Source: Echinococcus granulosus
Taxonomy: Eukaryota; Platyhelminthes; Cestoda; Cyclophyllidea; Taeniidae
DNA: 64,000 nt
Assembly (NCBI RefSeq): GCF_000524195.1
Contig: NW_020170487.1
Span: 17,638-81,637, forward strand
Direction of reading: 5' to 3'
In this document: one piece after another, positions 38,401-51,200 of the stretch
Position numbering within the stretch: position 1 is the stretch's first letter
Layout: each line of letters starts with the position of its first letter
Translations under genes and position numbers: made by a program
Notes under the pieces: model-generated
Told to the model about the DNA's origin: nothing
Database searches by the model: none
The model's input: the letters and a program-made list of their open reading frames with translations, nothing else

Positions 38401-40364
38401 AATTGACAAATTTGCTAGAAGATGCGCCTGACCTGACACTCCTACGCACTGCTTTGTGCTCACTTTCGGAAGCACTAGGCAGTCTTGTCAACCTTTTATC
38501 GGCCTCTTCGTCACTTGACGATTCAAAGTCATCGGAGTATTCGCCTACGTTTTCAGTAGTCCTTTCATTGCCTGGGGAGGCGCTTCCACTATCTTTTGCA
38601 TGTGTGAAGGGTACATGTGGGTGTTCAGCACTATCCAAAGAGCTGTTTGAACGGGACAGTGATGGGGAGGAACTCTGTGACTGATCTAATAGTGAAAAGA
38701 TGAAACGTTCTTGCTATCAGGTGCCATGCATAACCAGTAAGATGGTCAGAATTTTATTAAACTTGAAGTGTTTAATCTTATTAGTTGTGAAATATAAATG
38801 CAAATATTCTCAGTATTTGACCTTCATTGGCTAAAAATCGGTGATATACACTTGAGTTTACATAGGGATTGAGGATGACAAATTAGTACTACTTGTTAAC
38901 TCATATCTATGTGTCGAAAAGTAGTACCAACCGTCCCCTTGAATGGACATTATTTCTTCAAAGTTGTATACCACTGGGGCTTTGGAATTTCCACCTAAGG
39001 TGAAAAAACGATGGTTAAGTAACTATATATTTGCATTACCTAGCAAATGCAAGTTATACAAAGCCTGTAGCAAGAAAACTTCTAGATGAATCGCCGGAAA
39101 TTATTCGATTTAAGACAATAATCATAGGAAGACTGGCCTTTGAAAACTGATGGTTTGAAGGAAGATGATCTTTTTTCAACCCGTCGTCGTGGCATTGGTC
39201 GAAGGGCTAAGGACTTCGCTTCTGTTGCGGAAGAGATTGGGTCTGCAACTTTCTGATCCTCATTTATGTCATCAAAAACGCCACTTTGAATTGCACAAAG
39301 CTAAAACATTTTTCTAGCATTAGCTTTGCTGATAACACATGAAGTTGCGAAAAAAAGAACACAATCTTAAATTTTGAGAGTACTTCCCGTTATTTTACGA
39401 AGAAAAGCACTAAGATTTTACAAAATATGTTAAATAGGTGGATGCAAAATTCTTAACTGCAAAGATTAAAAATTGGTTAAAAACTTACAGACTTTGGAGT
39501 TGAGGAAAGACGGTAAGTTGAAGGAGATCTTTGATCAGCGGATTGAATGTCGGGGGATTTTTTTGTTCTTAAGGTTTCAATCTCAGATAATTCATCCCCT
39601 AAATCTATAAGGTTACCATAGTATTTAGTCGGAGGAATTTTGCGATTTATATAAAAATTTTTAAGTGTTAAAGTAAGCGTGTGGTTCTAATACATACAAA
39701 GCAAAAACACATCAAACAAACTTAAAAGAAACAAATGCACTCATTTTAATTGATTGACCATGTGTAAGGGCATTCATTGCCAAATAGGAAACAACAGATT
39801 ATTATTTTGAGGCAAAAATATTTGGGGACCAGAATTTTTTAGTAAGAATTCACAACTTACCGATATTTAAATTAGGGGGTTTTACGATCTTTGAATCTCT
39901 ACAGTGGAAATATGAAAACTTGAATTATGATTAGGGTATCAGCGAAGTTGTTGTGAATCACTTCCTTGGTTCTTGTGCTACATTCACTCACACTTAATCA
40001 ACAACTTATAAAACCTTACAGAATAAAAAATTTGAATTCTTAGTTAATAAACTCCAGGTGCAAAAAAAATTGGCATATTTATTAACAAGACAGACTTCTT
40101 TCGAGGTTGAACTCACTTGGAGGTCGATACACGAGCGTTCGTTTTGAGGAATGAGGCACCAACAGAAGTAGCGGACCCATACGTTGCAGCTGTTCTAATA
40201 ATATCGTTTACTTTTTCTTGCTTGACATCAGAAAGTGTTTCCAAGTAAGCCTTAATTCTCTATTAACATACAGTAAAGCGAACCTTAAATTCACTTTCGT
40301 AACCCACATCTTCATTTTTGGGGACAGCATTATTGGAAAAACGGCCCTTGCTTTTACGATACAT
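35466..40364 (-). CDS. DUF4614 protein, C19orf44-like, with apparent frame break in last exon
   Basis: Ten minus-strand exons: 40364-40284, 40259-40117, 39898-39861, 39604-39489, 39300-39117, 38994-38932, 38685-38392, 36903-36783, 36297-36070 (or to 36086) and 35722-35466. Phases agree at every junction up to the last exon. Resemblance, from memory, to vertebrate C19orf44: ASFLKTNARVSTS near the N-terminus, EYSDDFESSSDEEAD in the middle, and the C-terminal core LTSHSPCLVALDNVLQEQL with a following helix. The molecular function of this family is unknown. The protein is hydrophilic and Ser-rich with no membrane segment. The last exon has AYAETVDVTP in one frame and ILALTSHSPCLVAL in the next, with a five-G run (35671-35675) between them; dropping one base restores one frame to the stop at 35468-35466. 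An alternative is a 39-nt intron (35682-35644) that removes the break but also the conserved LTSHSP. The first intron is 24 or 48 nt depending on the donor. Confidence 0.7.
37044..37220 (-). repeat. Dispersed repeat copy E, in a DUF4614-gene intron
   Basis: Read on the minus strand it shows TTACCTGAAGTGAAAAGAAG, then AGAAGGGCTGAGGGCTACT, then GGCATGGCCCAGGGGCCATG. It is the best preserved copy of the core. It lies between the exons at 38685-38392 and 36903-36783, so the open frame over it is not counted as coding. Confidence 0.6.
37640..37790 (-). repeat. Dispersed repeat copy F, in a DUF4614-gene intron
   Basis: On the minus strand it reads CTTTCCTGAAGTCGGAAGAA, then GTCATGACTCCAGGACAG, then AGAAGGGTAGAGGGGCTACT and CCATGACCCGGGG. 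It is in the same orientation as copy E about 0.5 kb away and matches it block by block. Confidence 0.6.
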
Positions 40365-42159
40365 TAATTTCTAAAATATGTGGCAAAAGAGTAAATGATA
40401 ATGCAAAGTGTAGGAATCGGGTGAGAGGGTTTTTAGATTATGCAAAATAGAATTTGCCTAATATTAACACAAAAGCAATACCGTCATTAGTTTTGCTCGA
40501 AAGCCAAGTATGAGGTAAAGTAATTAAATAAACTGCATATGGGTGCTTAAAAATTATGTTACAAGGTATATCACCCGTTTATTGGCTTGTCGAATACTTG
40601 TGCCAGTTTAAATAGTGAACACGATTTTCGCATCTACATAAAATACTAAGAGATATTACTACAGCAAATATTAACATAAATACAATATGCCATATCAAGG
40701 TGTTAGAACTCAGCAGGATGTCCGAACTTAATATCAAATGCACTCTCAACATCACTTAAAATTGTTCAAATAACCGCGGCATTAAGTGAACCTGAACCAG
40801 CATACTGCAAAAGGATAAGTACGCAATTATTCACCGAAGCATTTCATCAAAATATGTAATATTTTTTTCGTGCAAAGTGACCACTATTTGCTAAAATTTT
40901 CTCTTTATAATGAATCATCATCAGGTCACTAATGTAACATCACAACATCTGTGCCTTCAAATGACATATGAAGCAATCTATCCTTATATAAAGATAATTA
41001 CAGCACTTATTATAGTGACTTTGGCTGCAAGCAAAAATATTTTTGAGACGTATTGTTTAATTCACCTTGGATCGTCAAGGTTTTAACAGGAGGCATATTT
41101 AGTTGTGTCTTCGCGTATTGCTTTTGCTTGTTGTTGGTTGTGCGGACTATTAGATGCAATCGGCCAGCGGAGAACAATCTTTGGGGTCGGATTTCTTATT
41201 GGTATGCGGTACCCTATGTGCTTCCTTTCTTCTAACGGCACATATCACACACGAGGTCCTCACATGCTTGCTCTTATAGTCATATTATATCGCGTCTAGG
41301 ATCGATGTTATTATGGAATCGATAGGTTTTTGCACCGAAGCTTCATGACGCGTCATCCGAACTGATTAGTTTTTTTTGTTTTTTACGTAATTGGGAGTGA
41401 TGACATTAGGTCCTGCTTATTTCAGTGTAGCGTAGTTTTCCTCTTTAAAAACACTGGTTGGATATTAAAATGAGGTCATTTACTTCGCTATTTACAGTTG
41501 TTTTAGGTAGGTTTGGTTTTCAGTTCCGTAATCACTTTTGATCTCGTTCTTGAAAAGCATTGTCTGCGTCGTGCATTCTTGTGTGTTTTTTCGACGACCC
41601 GTTTTTGGATTCTTCCTGTTGCGGCGGACACCGAGATAATCTTAATCGTTAGAACCTGCTTTCTACTTAGATAAGCTGCTAAAATTTTTGTTTTAATGAA
41701 TTTTACCTTTTTCTTTAGTTCCGTTGCATTTGTCTATTTTAATCGATGGCAAGCTTTACATGCCTGCATATCTTCGCGGTCTACTTTATTACTTTTTTGT
41801 AATCAACTTAGTTACTCCACTTTTTGAGACTCGTTAACAGTGAATTTAGACTCACTTTCAAGTATGCTGAAGTGGAAGTTTTATTGATCACATTTTGTCT
41901 TGATTTAAGAGGTGAAAATGTGGTTTTCTGTTTCGACTAAGTCAATCACTTTATACGCGATTTCATTCATTATAAACTGCCTGACTTCCAACAGGAATTT
42001 TTAGGCACGCCATTTTTAAACGTCATATCAATGGTTCATTTAATTAGCTTTATGTTTGCCTCCAGATTTAAAAGTTCATCGTAAAGGTCTCTGTTTGCTC
42101 GTTCGTCTTCCTCAAATTTCGCGCTTCACTGTAGCGTTGGTGGCCTCTCCTTGCTGCCT

Positions 42160-42420
42160 ACGCACATTCAAACACACTATCACATCTACCCACAGTTCCC
42201 TACATCCACACATGCACATGCATACACACCTGCTTTCAGTTGTGCACCCTGCCGTCTTCGCACCCTTAGAACCGATACACACACGCACACGCACACATGC
42301 ACGGCACGAATGCAAACACATGCGCGGGCATATACACATACACACCATTATCGATCCACATCAGTGTGTGTGTATGTATGTACGTATGTGTGTGGGTGTG
42401 GTGGTTCTGCCAGCGCACAG
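42160..42420. repeat. CA/TG-rich simple sequence
   Basis: Interrupted CA units (ACACACGCACACGCACACAT type) pass into TG units (GTGTGTGTATGTATGTACGT type) at about 42370-42395. A CA-rich half next to a TG-rich half could pair as a weak hairpin. The long open frames in several phases here are a consequence of the repeat. Confidence 0.75.
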
Positions 42421-43082
42421 CTAATATCACATCTCTATTCACCCCATGTGTTCGCTCGTGTGCTACTAGACGATTGTTGCAACTGTCTGTAAGACTTTCG
42501 TTAAATGTTTATTCGAACCAAGACCAGTTTTATTTTTGAGCCTTAAAATATCAACATTACTTCAGTGGCTTTTTGTGGAAGCTTTCAATTCTCTAAAACC
42601 ATTTTCCTGCGTTCGTTTTGTATGTATGCCTTTCAATTCCACTCCGTCCATTCTAAATACCTAAGTCAGTGTCATTGCATACATTAAATCTATTAAAAAT
42701 CGACTTTATAATAGCATGGGAAGGCTTGTCCTTTCCCTAGTCTATGTGTAGTTGGTAGCGCAATGCCGAGGTTTTTATGAGATTTTTCTTTATATCTGAA
42801 TGTCCAATGCGTGCTTCCGTAGACTACTATGTGGAAGAATTATATACATGGTCACTGTGCATATTCAACTCTGGATTGCACCTTATTTCAATGCACATGA
42901 CTTCATGTGGATAAATCACACCACCATTGTACCTTGAATGTTCGCCTCTGCCACGTCTTTTAAGTCTAATCTTTTAACTTTGACATCACGCATGATAATT
43001 CATTTTTATTGGTAGTTATAGATGTTCCATAAAGCAGAGCTGCATGCTAAATATAAGGTTTGCCCATGGTTGAATGTTTTAT

Positions 43083-43210
43083 TTTTCCTACGAGAAACAC
43101 ACGCACATACACATGCACCTACACTTTCGGAAATGGGTGTGCGTGTGTTAGGGTGACAGGCTTGCAAACACACGTGCGCACTCACCCAATCACATACACA
43201 CACACGCATG
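43083..43210. repeat. CA/TG-rich simple sequence
   Basis: A second interrupted CA tract, with ACACACGCACATACACATGC near its start and a CACATACACACACACGCATG end, about 150 bp before the first recognised BEN-gene exon. It is the same type as the tract 0.7 kb upstream. Confidence 0.7.
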
Positions 43211-43362
43211 CAATCGTAAAACCACGCGAGCCGGCGATGAGTCATTTACTGTCCCTGAAATATTCGTGATTGGATCACGGTGGTTCTTCCTAAACCCGAG
43301 AAACGAGACAACTTTCTATGCAAGGTTAAACGCACGGGTCAAATCAAACATTGACATTGTAG

Positions 43363-46300
43363 GACCTGCCAAGGGAATCCTTGGTGTCGATCATTCGACA
43401 AATGTCAGGTCAGCTGAGTCAACTGCGCTCTCAGCTGACGGTCTTGGAGCAGCGCAACTGCATGTTGCAGGACAGACTACCGGAGCTCATCCGTGGCACT
43501 ATTCGATCGGCGGTGAGTCAACTTAACTGACACCGTGCATATTGAGGCGACATAAGAGCCAAGCTGACACCTCTATAGTTCACCTTCAGATGTCCGCAGA
43601 AGGGAGCAAGGATGCAGTGGATGATTGTCAAATGAGTGTGAAGAATGAGGAAAAGGGCACCGCAAGGGTATCGGAAGGTGGCGACGCTGTAATCCCCCCA
43701 GTTGGATTGTTGACCCTCCCCTCTACTTTGGCACCGCCACCCACCTCCCTACCTCCTGAGTCCTCCGTCGTGTTAAAATTTTTAAACACATTCCTCCGTG
43801 AGTTGTTCTGCTGCGCTCCCAGATTCCATCCACTCCTTAGAAGAAGTTTACTCATGAGGTTGTGTCACCACTAAAATAAGATTTGTTAGATATGAGGCTG
43901 GATATGGGTTATTAAAAGCTGTACTTATTGAGGATAGCTTATTTGGTACTTATTTAATTTGCGGTTAAATTTCTCTATTCTTCAAACTCAGCATCAGCTC
44001 TACCAACAGCCGAAGCCCCATCACCCGTCCCTACCCAATTGCCAGTTACAGTCCCCCAGAATACAGGTAAGCCATAGAGGCTTTTAATTTCCAAGGCTAC
44101 CCTAAGCCCTCTATGGTTATCCCTCTGCTTGAGGTCGTCTAGAAGCATTCCTTCCATTTGCTCCGTTTGTTTTTCTCTTAGAGTTATTGATGGTGCTTCG
44201 CGTGAATAGGATACACCCTAAAACGGACTTAATAGCTGTGATTTGTAAATTGAGTTCAAAGTAGTCTATTGGATAATTTTTCATGCGATCTGATTCCCCC
44301 GTCTCCATCCATTATTGCGTTGGAAGCTGAATGTAATTCTAAAGCGAGCGGATTTTGTATGGTAATAGTATTTTTTACAGTAACATTTAACTAAAAGTAA
44401 AGCCATTTAATGAGATGTGTTATAGTCGTTTTGTGGGGCTGCGCCTTATACCTTATCCTCTTTTCTACTTTGTTACCATTTTAGATGTTGTAAGCTGGTT
44501 GTTTGGCCTATTCTTAACTTTTGCAAAGAGAATAAGTATTTCGTCTTCGAATGACGGTCATAGTTGGTCTTTTTTCAAGCAGATATTATAAACGCTTCTT
44601 TTACACATATTTTCATTATCTAATCTCGCCTTATTACTAACTATGGTGCAGAACTGATGTTCGGAATGGTTGGCGGAATTTGGCATCATTTTGATTGCCC
44701 ACCTGTCTTAAGTCCTGGTAGATCCAGCTATACACAACCTACACCTTCCCCTTGTAAGGCTTGAGTGTATTATTTACCTTCTGAACTGAGTTTGCTCACT
44801 ACCGTCACTACTGCAGCGCTCAAGTTATCCGAAATCGCTCAGTTACCAGTAGCTTGGATGGCTTGTTCGCAGGCTAAACAGTGCGGGGACTGGCGAATAT
44901 ACCTTTGAGGGAATCCCAAGCGAGTTTTTTCTTTTGAGATCGGGATGTTGCTAAGGCATTGCGAAGCCTATAATGTTGTTTACACTGGTGATTTTATTGG
45001 CTGATAGTAGAACTACTCTGTCTCATTTTAACTCATACTAATGGCATTTTGAATTACCTAGGTGAATAGGATTAATATTGCTCACGAACATGATAAAAGC
45101 TACAGTAACTATCTTACCGACTCATAATTTCTCCGCCAAATCATGTTAACCACCAGGCATCGATACATCGGATATGGTGAAGCTGACACCACTGCCTCCT
45201 TTGAGTTCACTTGAGGAAGATGGCGAGGAGGAGGGGGAGGATTGCCTCACCTCGGCGGTATCTCGACCTCGGCGCACGCGGACTCGCACCGAGACGACGA
45301 GTTTGTTGTCCGAGGAGGTAATTCAACAGATTGAGGAGCAGATCCTCTCCTCCATGACGGAGCGACGCGAACGCTTCTGGCAGATCTTCCTTGAGTCTAA
45401 GGGCTGGACTCGAGCCACTTGCGCTCTCATGTCTTGCCTCTTCACGCGGTGGCAAATGGCCCACTCTACCGTTTATGGCCGCCAGTCACCCGTAGGCGGT
45501 GAGGCCAGAGACCCTCTTCCCACTCGCCTCGTTCACTACATTGTCAGTAAGTCCCCAGTGAAAATACGTTTACTATGTTTACTACATTGACTAGCTACAG
45601 CTCATGCTGGTATGAGGCTATACTATTGGTCTTGAAGCACTAGCCGATTAGTTTTTCAAAGCACTCTCTAACTATTGAGTGGTAATGTGATGTCTAAAAG
45701 AGATCGTCAGCGATTGAAAAATGTGCCTGGCAATGAAATCAAATACCCGCCACCAAGAGATAGCTTTTTCTCCCCAAAGGGACCACCAAAGTTCTCACAT
45801 TGGTTGTTATTGGTGCTAACACTCAGTAAAGATGATAATTGACCTACAGTATACTAAGGATATAATCCCCTCTGATTTAGCTTGAGTGATTAACCCATTT
45901 GTTCTGATGAAATATTGACATCTGATGATAAAATGTCACAATGTCTACTAGCCGAAATGAGAAAATTGAGCTGTGCAGTACATGGGAGCATGTCTCCCTA
46001 GGAAATTTTTAAAGACATTTGCAATAATTCCTTCACACTCCCATTGGGAAATCTTGAAAACAACTTGAATAACCGCTTATAATTTCCTGAACATTCTACT
46101 TGTGTTAATAAAGTAACAAGGGTTTGGAACCAATAAATAAGGCAATCATACAGTTTTTAACAATTCTGATGTATTGATATGTTATAATTTAAACCTGCCA
46201 TTTGTATTTAAATCACACTTGTAAATGTAGTTCATTGTATATATATCCTGCCCTGTGATACATGATTTAAAAGAAAAAAGATTGACGGACTCAGCACCAA

Positions 46301-46621
46301 ATCTGATTGGATCTCTCTCGCTCTTTTCTTAAAGCAAAGATCAACCGGCGCTTTGGCGTGAATCCGGTGAAGGTGCGCGCAAGGATGGCGCAGAAGTGCA
46401 AGGATCTACGCCGTCTCATACGCAAGTACGGGGAGGACGCGGTGGCGGTAGAAGGGGCGGCTGCTGTCTCTACCGTCACTAACGGGAGGGGGGAGGCTGA
46501 GACGGAGGATACCAAAGCCCACTGTCTTGACCTTGGCACCTCTCATACATCAGTCTCCTTCGTGCCGCTGCACAGCTCTCTTCCACCCCTCCCTAACATC
46601 ACTTTCCCGCCAACCTCTTAA
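43363..46621 (+). CDS. BEN-domain protein with N-terminal coiled coil (5' end missing)
   Basis: Exons 43363-43512, 43590-43797, 43992-44066, 45157-45546 and 46335-46621 join in phase with canonical sites (GTGAGT, GTGAGT, GTAAGC, GTAAGT donors) and end in TAA. The first exon encodes a coiled coil (GQLSQLRSQLTVLEQRNCML). Pro-rich and acidic linkers follow. The last two exons carry a helical BEN-type domain: CALMSCLFTRWQMAHSTVYG, then DPLPTRLVHYIV, and after the intron INRRFGVNPVKVRARMAQKC. BEN domains bind DNA or chromatin proteins, and a coiled coil followed by BEN is the layout of BANP and some BEND proteins. BANP is my nearest comparison, but the exact subfamily is open. The tail is Ser/Thr/Pro-rich. 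An upstream exon is expected because 43363 follows an acceptor (TTGTAG); an in-frame ATG at 43399 is an alternative start. Confidence 0.74.
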
Positions 46622-48247
46622 ATTCTCTTTCCACTTTTCTGTTTACCTGCGATTTTGTGATGGGGAGCAGGCCTTCTCGTTGCGCACGTGCCTGTCTCCT
46701 TGTGGTGACAACGCCTTGTACATAGTATACATTATGAATATATGCATATACATCTGCTTCGTTGTAGGCTCGGTCTCACAGTTTGACTTCCTAGTTTCTG
46801 ACGTTTTTTATGGAATTAGAGGGTTGGACCCCGGACACAAAGAATGTTACACTTGATTTTTTATAGATACTATTTTGGTGGTGTTTTAGACCGTATTCAC
46901 TATTTACCATAATCGAGTGCTTACATTTTATTGAAAGGTAGATGAAAGGTTCACCACTTTCTGCGCTCGGCAGAAGTCGCAAACACTTTGGTCTTATCTA
47001 CGCCTCGTAGATACGGCTAAGCGACAAATTGAGGTGAGTCTTTGAATTTGTGATAACTTCTGCGTTTCCGTTTGAAGCTGTTGTTTATTGACTATCATCA
47101 ATGGTGGAAAAGGCGTCTCCGTTATGGTCACTATGATTTGCAAGACTTCTTGCTCATACAAAGGTGATTGAATTTCTGTGCACTCATCGTTCGGGTCGAG
47201 AATATTCCCGTGTATGCTATTCTTCGGTTTTCTAGCTTTGGACACCTTCGATGCATCTGTAGATCCAGCACCGTGTTGCGAAGCGCGTCGTTAGTGTTCA
47301 TCCATGGCCAACCCACTTTGCCAATGCCGTTTCTGGTCTACCACAATGGAATTGTTGCATTTGCTGGGATGAAGAAATGAGATTGCCGCCTATCCGCTCC
47401 TCCTTCTAGGTGGTGTGCTTAGTACTATGCATCAATTTCCAGACAGCAAGCTCGTAATGTTCTTCATGGCTCAATTTGAAGTTACTGTTTTCTCAGGCAC
47501 TTATCATTCATAGGCTTGGAGTCCGACATTTTGATAGGTTTCAGTCGTGCCCATAAAGAGCCACATTGTTCTACATCTATGCAGGTTCAGTAGAGTTTGG
47601 CTGGTCGAGATCTGCGACTAAGCGCAATCTCACCTCATCACCTGGCCCAAAACATTCAGGCTTCAGGTGTCGTAGTGCAATATGTGCCACGCTGTTGAGT
47701 TATGGGCAACTCAATTTCCTTACTTCAGAACACCTTGACCGCATTTCCCAATTTTATCGAAATGGAAATTTCCCCACCTCTAGCTATTTGGAAACCCTCA
47801 ATGAAGGTAGGCCTCAGTTAAATACAACCATATTTAAATGGACAAAGATGAGCTTGAGATTCTCTCTGATGGCCCTTTGGATTCCATCCCATTTCATTCC
47901 GCATTTACACAAGTGTTCACGATTTTCTTTATTTAGTGATGAAATGAGACCAAATGGGGCTCCCGCTTTACGAAAGGCGCCCTAAAGTGGGATGATATTT
48001 TACTGCTGATGATGGCGAGGAGGTCATTTGAAACCAATGGGTAGGCAACAAGGCAGCAAAAGGCAGGACAGGGCAAGGGTGCTATGGCATCGCGTTGGTA
48101 GTCCGTTTTTCTGTTGGTGTTTGAGCTTTTTTTGGAAAGAGATATGATCTCTCCTAAAACCAAAAAAGGTAGCAATTAAACGAGCCGTTAAGTTAATGCC
48201 AAATCAGCCAATCACCTGCAAAAAAAGCGATTCACAAATGAACTAAC
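46622..48247. other. Convergent intergenic region with unresolved exon-like pieces
   Basis: It lies between the BEN-gene stop (plus) and the last recognised exon of the FERM gene (minus). The last FERM exon ends in a donor, so at least one more minus-strand exon should lie here or further left. Two competing open pieces are seen: a plus-strand exon-like segment at 46938-47033 and a minus-strand open frame from about 47290 to 46994. Neither is secure. The stretch 47.4-48.2 kb has moderate-length frames but nothing I can assign. Confidence 0.4.
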
Positions 48248-51200
48248 CTCTTTATTTCTTTGCGAGACAGATAAGAGCGATTTATTAGCGAGACATCTCT
48301 GAAGATCATTCTGTTGTTGCTGTAGCATTTGTTGCTGCTGGTGTTGACTAGATCTTCCGATTAAACCCCGCTCTGGTCCACCGGTTCCCGCCATAACGGC
48401 GGAATTTGGGGGCCCGGGAGACACTGTGGAGACGCCGGAGGGTGTAAAGGTCATGGAGGCAGTGAATAGCAATCCTCCTCCACCACTGCCTTCGTCGGGG
48501 GTCGCACCACTGGTCTGCTGCGGTCCCATAGATCGGGCGGGTGTGGGAGTTCTGGAATATGTCCCGGCTTCACCTGTTCGTCGCATAGGAGTGCCGTCTC
48601 TGCTGTTTGCAATGCCGATTGGTCGATTCGTGTAGCGTATCGAAGGTGTGTCCGGCTGGTGTCGGTGACGGTCCTCCACCTGGAATGAAGCTGACGAGGA
48701 GAGAAGGGTTTTAGGTCGCTCTGGTCTCTGTGGCACTCTCTCTGCTGTCGGTGGAGAGATGGACGTCTTTCGAGAAGTGGGCATCTGAAAATTGCCAGGC
48801 ACTTGCGCAGAGAAGGTTGAATATTAAATTCTACCAGCTATAAACTGGTCAACGAACCTGTGTAGCTCTACCAGTTTTGACCGACGAACTGCATCTGTCC
48901 TCGTAGAAATTGAAGTGAGATTGCAACCAGCTGGAAGAACCGCGTCTATCTTCTCCAAACTTCGGAGTGGGAGGTTTATTTTTGCACCGACGAGGTGTTG
49001 CGCCACCAGTGGTACTATCAAAAGACGATGCAACGTTGTACGATTGTTGCTGCTGTTGCTGTTGACACTCGAACTCATAGGAAGAGACCATGATAGAGGT
49101 AGTGTCTCTGACTCCTGGAAGAGCGGAGGAAGCCAGAGAGGAGTCACTGGCAGCCCGGGAGGATGAAAATCCCTCCTCATCGTCGTCCTCCTCTGCCTCA
49201 TCTGAAGCACCGTTGTTGTCGCCTGATCCTCTGATATCGCCGCACCCACATCTAGGTCGCCCAAAATCAACTCGCCATCTTCTTTGCCGTCGACACAAAT
49301 CACACTGCGACTCTACTGCCTCCACACTGAAAACTGGACTGGCCGAACATCTGTGACGCAACGGAGATTTCTGTTGATATGGATCAAATGATCTTGCCTT
49401 CTCCACGTAACGATGTGCCGGTTGAGCAGAGCAATGACTACAACAGGGCTCCTTCTGTTTCCTTGTCCTCTTCTGCTTCCTGCGTTGGATTACAGGTGTG
49501 TCAATGTGAACTCCCTTGGGCGCTCCCAGTTGTTCCAAGGCACGAAGGTGCTCCCAACAGAGTTGAATGTGTCCACCACTACCGTCGCAAGAAATACTCG
49601 GAAGAGTGGATCTTTTCGAAATCGATGATGAGGCGACCAGAGGACGTCCAAAATGACAGTTTCGGTGGCTTTGATGCGGACAGTGCTGATGGTGGTCGTA
49701 CCGACCTCCACACTCCGCATTGTCGAGTTTCGGCATGCGGTTTCGACGCTGCAGACGCTGATTAAATCTATACTCCTCGAATGAGATATCGGAGCTAGAA
49801 GACTTGACGGAGATATCCGTGGCTGATTTCCGATTTACTGAGCAGAGAAGCGGCGAATTAGCCTACAAATAAGAGGTAATAAAATGCTCCAGATCAAAAT
49901 GTCACCCAGAACCCAGTCAAATTTGTATTAGTACCTCGAGATTTTCGTATTCTCCGGCATGGAGATGACCACTTCCACCACTGCCACTACCAGTACCACT
50001 TTTGTCGAATGCGTGGACAAAGGCGACCCGCGTGGCAGTGTGGGAGGGAGGTGTGTGCGCGAAGGTCTTGCTGCGTGCAAATCCGGTTGACTGTTGGGAG
50101 AGGTTGGTACTATTGTTGTTACTGTTGTTATTGAAATCGCTGCCATTGCAGCGCTCTGCTGACCCAAACACGCCCCCCAGAGTCTGTTGAGGTAAGCCGG
50201 CAATCATGTTGGAGAGATCGTCCTTTACTGGATTGCCACAATGATTCTGACGACGAAAGTTGTCTAAAAGGAAAGGCGAAACCTGCAGTTGCTGTCTTTA
50301 CATAACAAACACTTCGAACGCATGTAAAATGTTTGCTTGCAATAGGCGTTTAGGACTCAAGGTCTTTTTCTTGTCCATAGCTAAATAACGTCGTCCAATC
50401 AAAGTTGATAATTGCTGGATTAAGTTGTGGATAAACTCATCCCAATCAGGAATAAGTCAATACGTCTGAAAGAGAAGTAAAGACGTGGGGAAGTTGAAGC
50501 ATTGGTAACTGCAACTGCAAGGGCACAATAATTGCTACCAAACCTGGAGTAGCCGACTTGCACATCTCGTGTGTGTGTTGCGATCTTCCACCACCAAATC
50601 GCTTGGGCTGATGGTGAAACGAGTTTGATTTCGCCACCGCGTTCCAGCCCTGTTGGGAGCAGTTGGAGGAGGTCAAGAGGTCATTGTTATTGGTGCAGGA
50701 ATCCTCATGATGATGGCGATGATAGCCCTGCTGCTCGTGATGCTGGTGATTCCGACTATGATGCTGGTGGCGACTGTTCGGGTAGTGATTCCGTCCACCG
50801 TCAGCCTCAGAAAGAACCCTAAATGTGGCGTTGGAGTCGTTGTCCGTAGTGCTGTGAACGCTTGTTTGCTGTGAAAGAGAAAGAGAAGGCTTTAAATGGG
50901 CAAAGAAGGCGTTGGTGGAGCTAGTGACTCAAGACCCACCATGTGGTTGGCGCCGCAGAGGCATCCGTGATGGCACTGGAAGGCGCAGGCATTGACGTAA
51001 TCCGAGGACTCGGAAATTTGATGACCACGAACGTTGTGATGCGCACACCTTGATCCTTTACTGCCCCGGTGACCATAGTAATTACTAAAGTGTCATGGAG
51101 TCACTGTTGGGATCAACACATATTCGCACAACTTTGTTTTGAGAACAGTAAGTCACTAAAGTGATACGCATTCATTTCCATTTTTAGTCAAATCAAAAGC

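Larger units (their letters stand above)
40365..43362. other. Divergent intergenic region upstream of the BEN-domain gene
   Basis: This separates the minus-strand DUF4614 gene from the plus-strand BEN-domain gene. It probably holds the promoter and 5' exon(s) of the BEN gene, which I could not locate. CA-rich simple sequence occupies parts of 42.16-42.42 kb and 43.08-43.21 kb. Short open frames here come from the dinucleotide repeats. Confidence 0.45.

Noticed and set aside
42056..42540. Several overlapping His/Thr-rich frames
   Set aside because: They are produced by CA/TG dinucleotide repeats, which lack stops in several phases, and no splice or start context supports them.
40900..48248. 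Tyrosine phosphatase catalytic domain for the FERM gene
   Set aside because: I looked on the minus strand for the active-site motif and found nothing resembling it.
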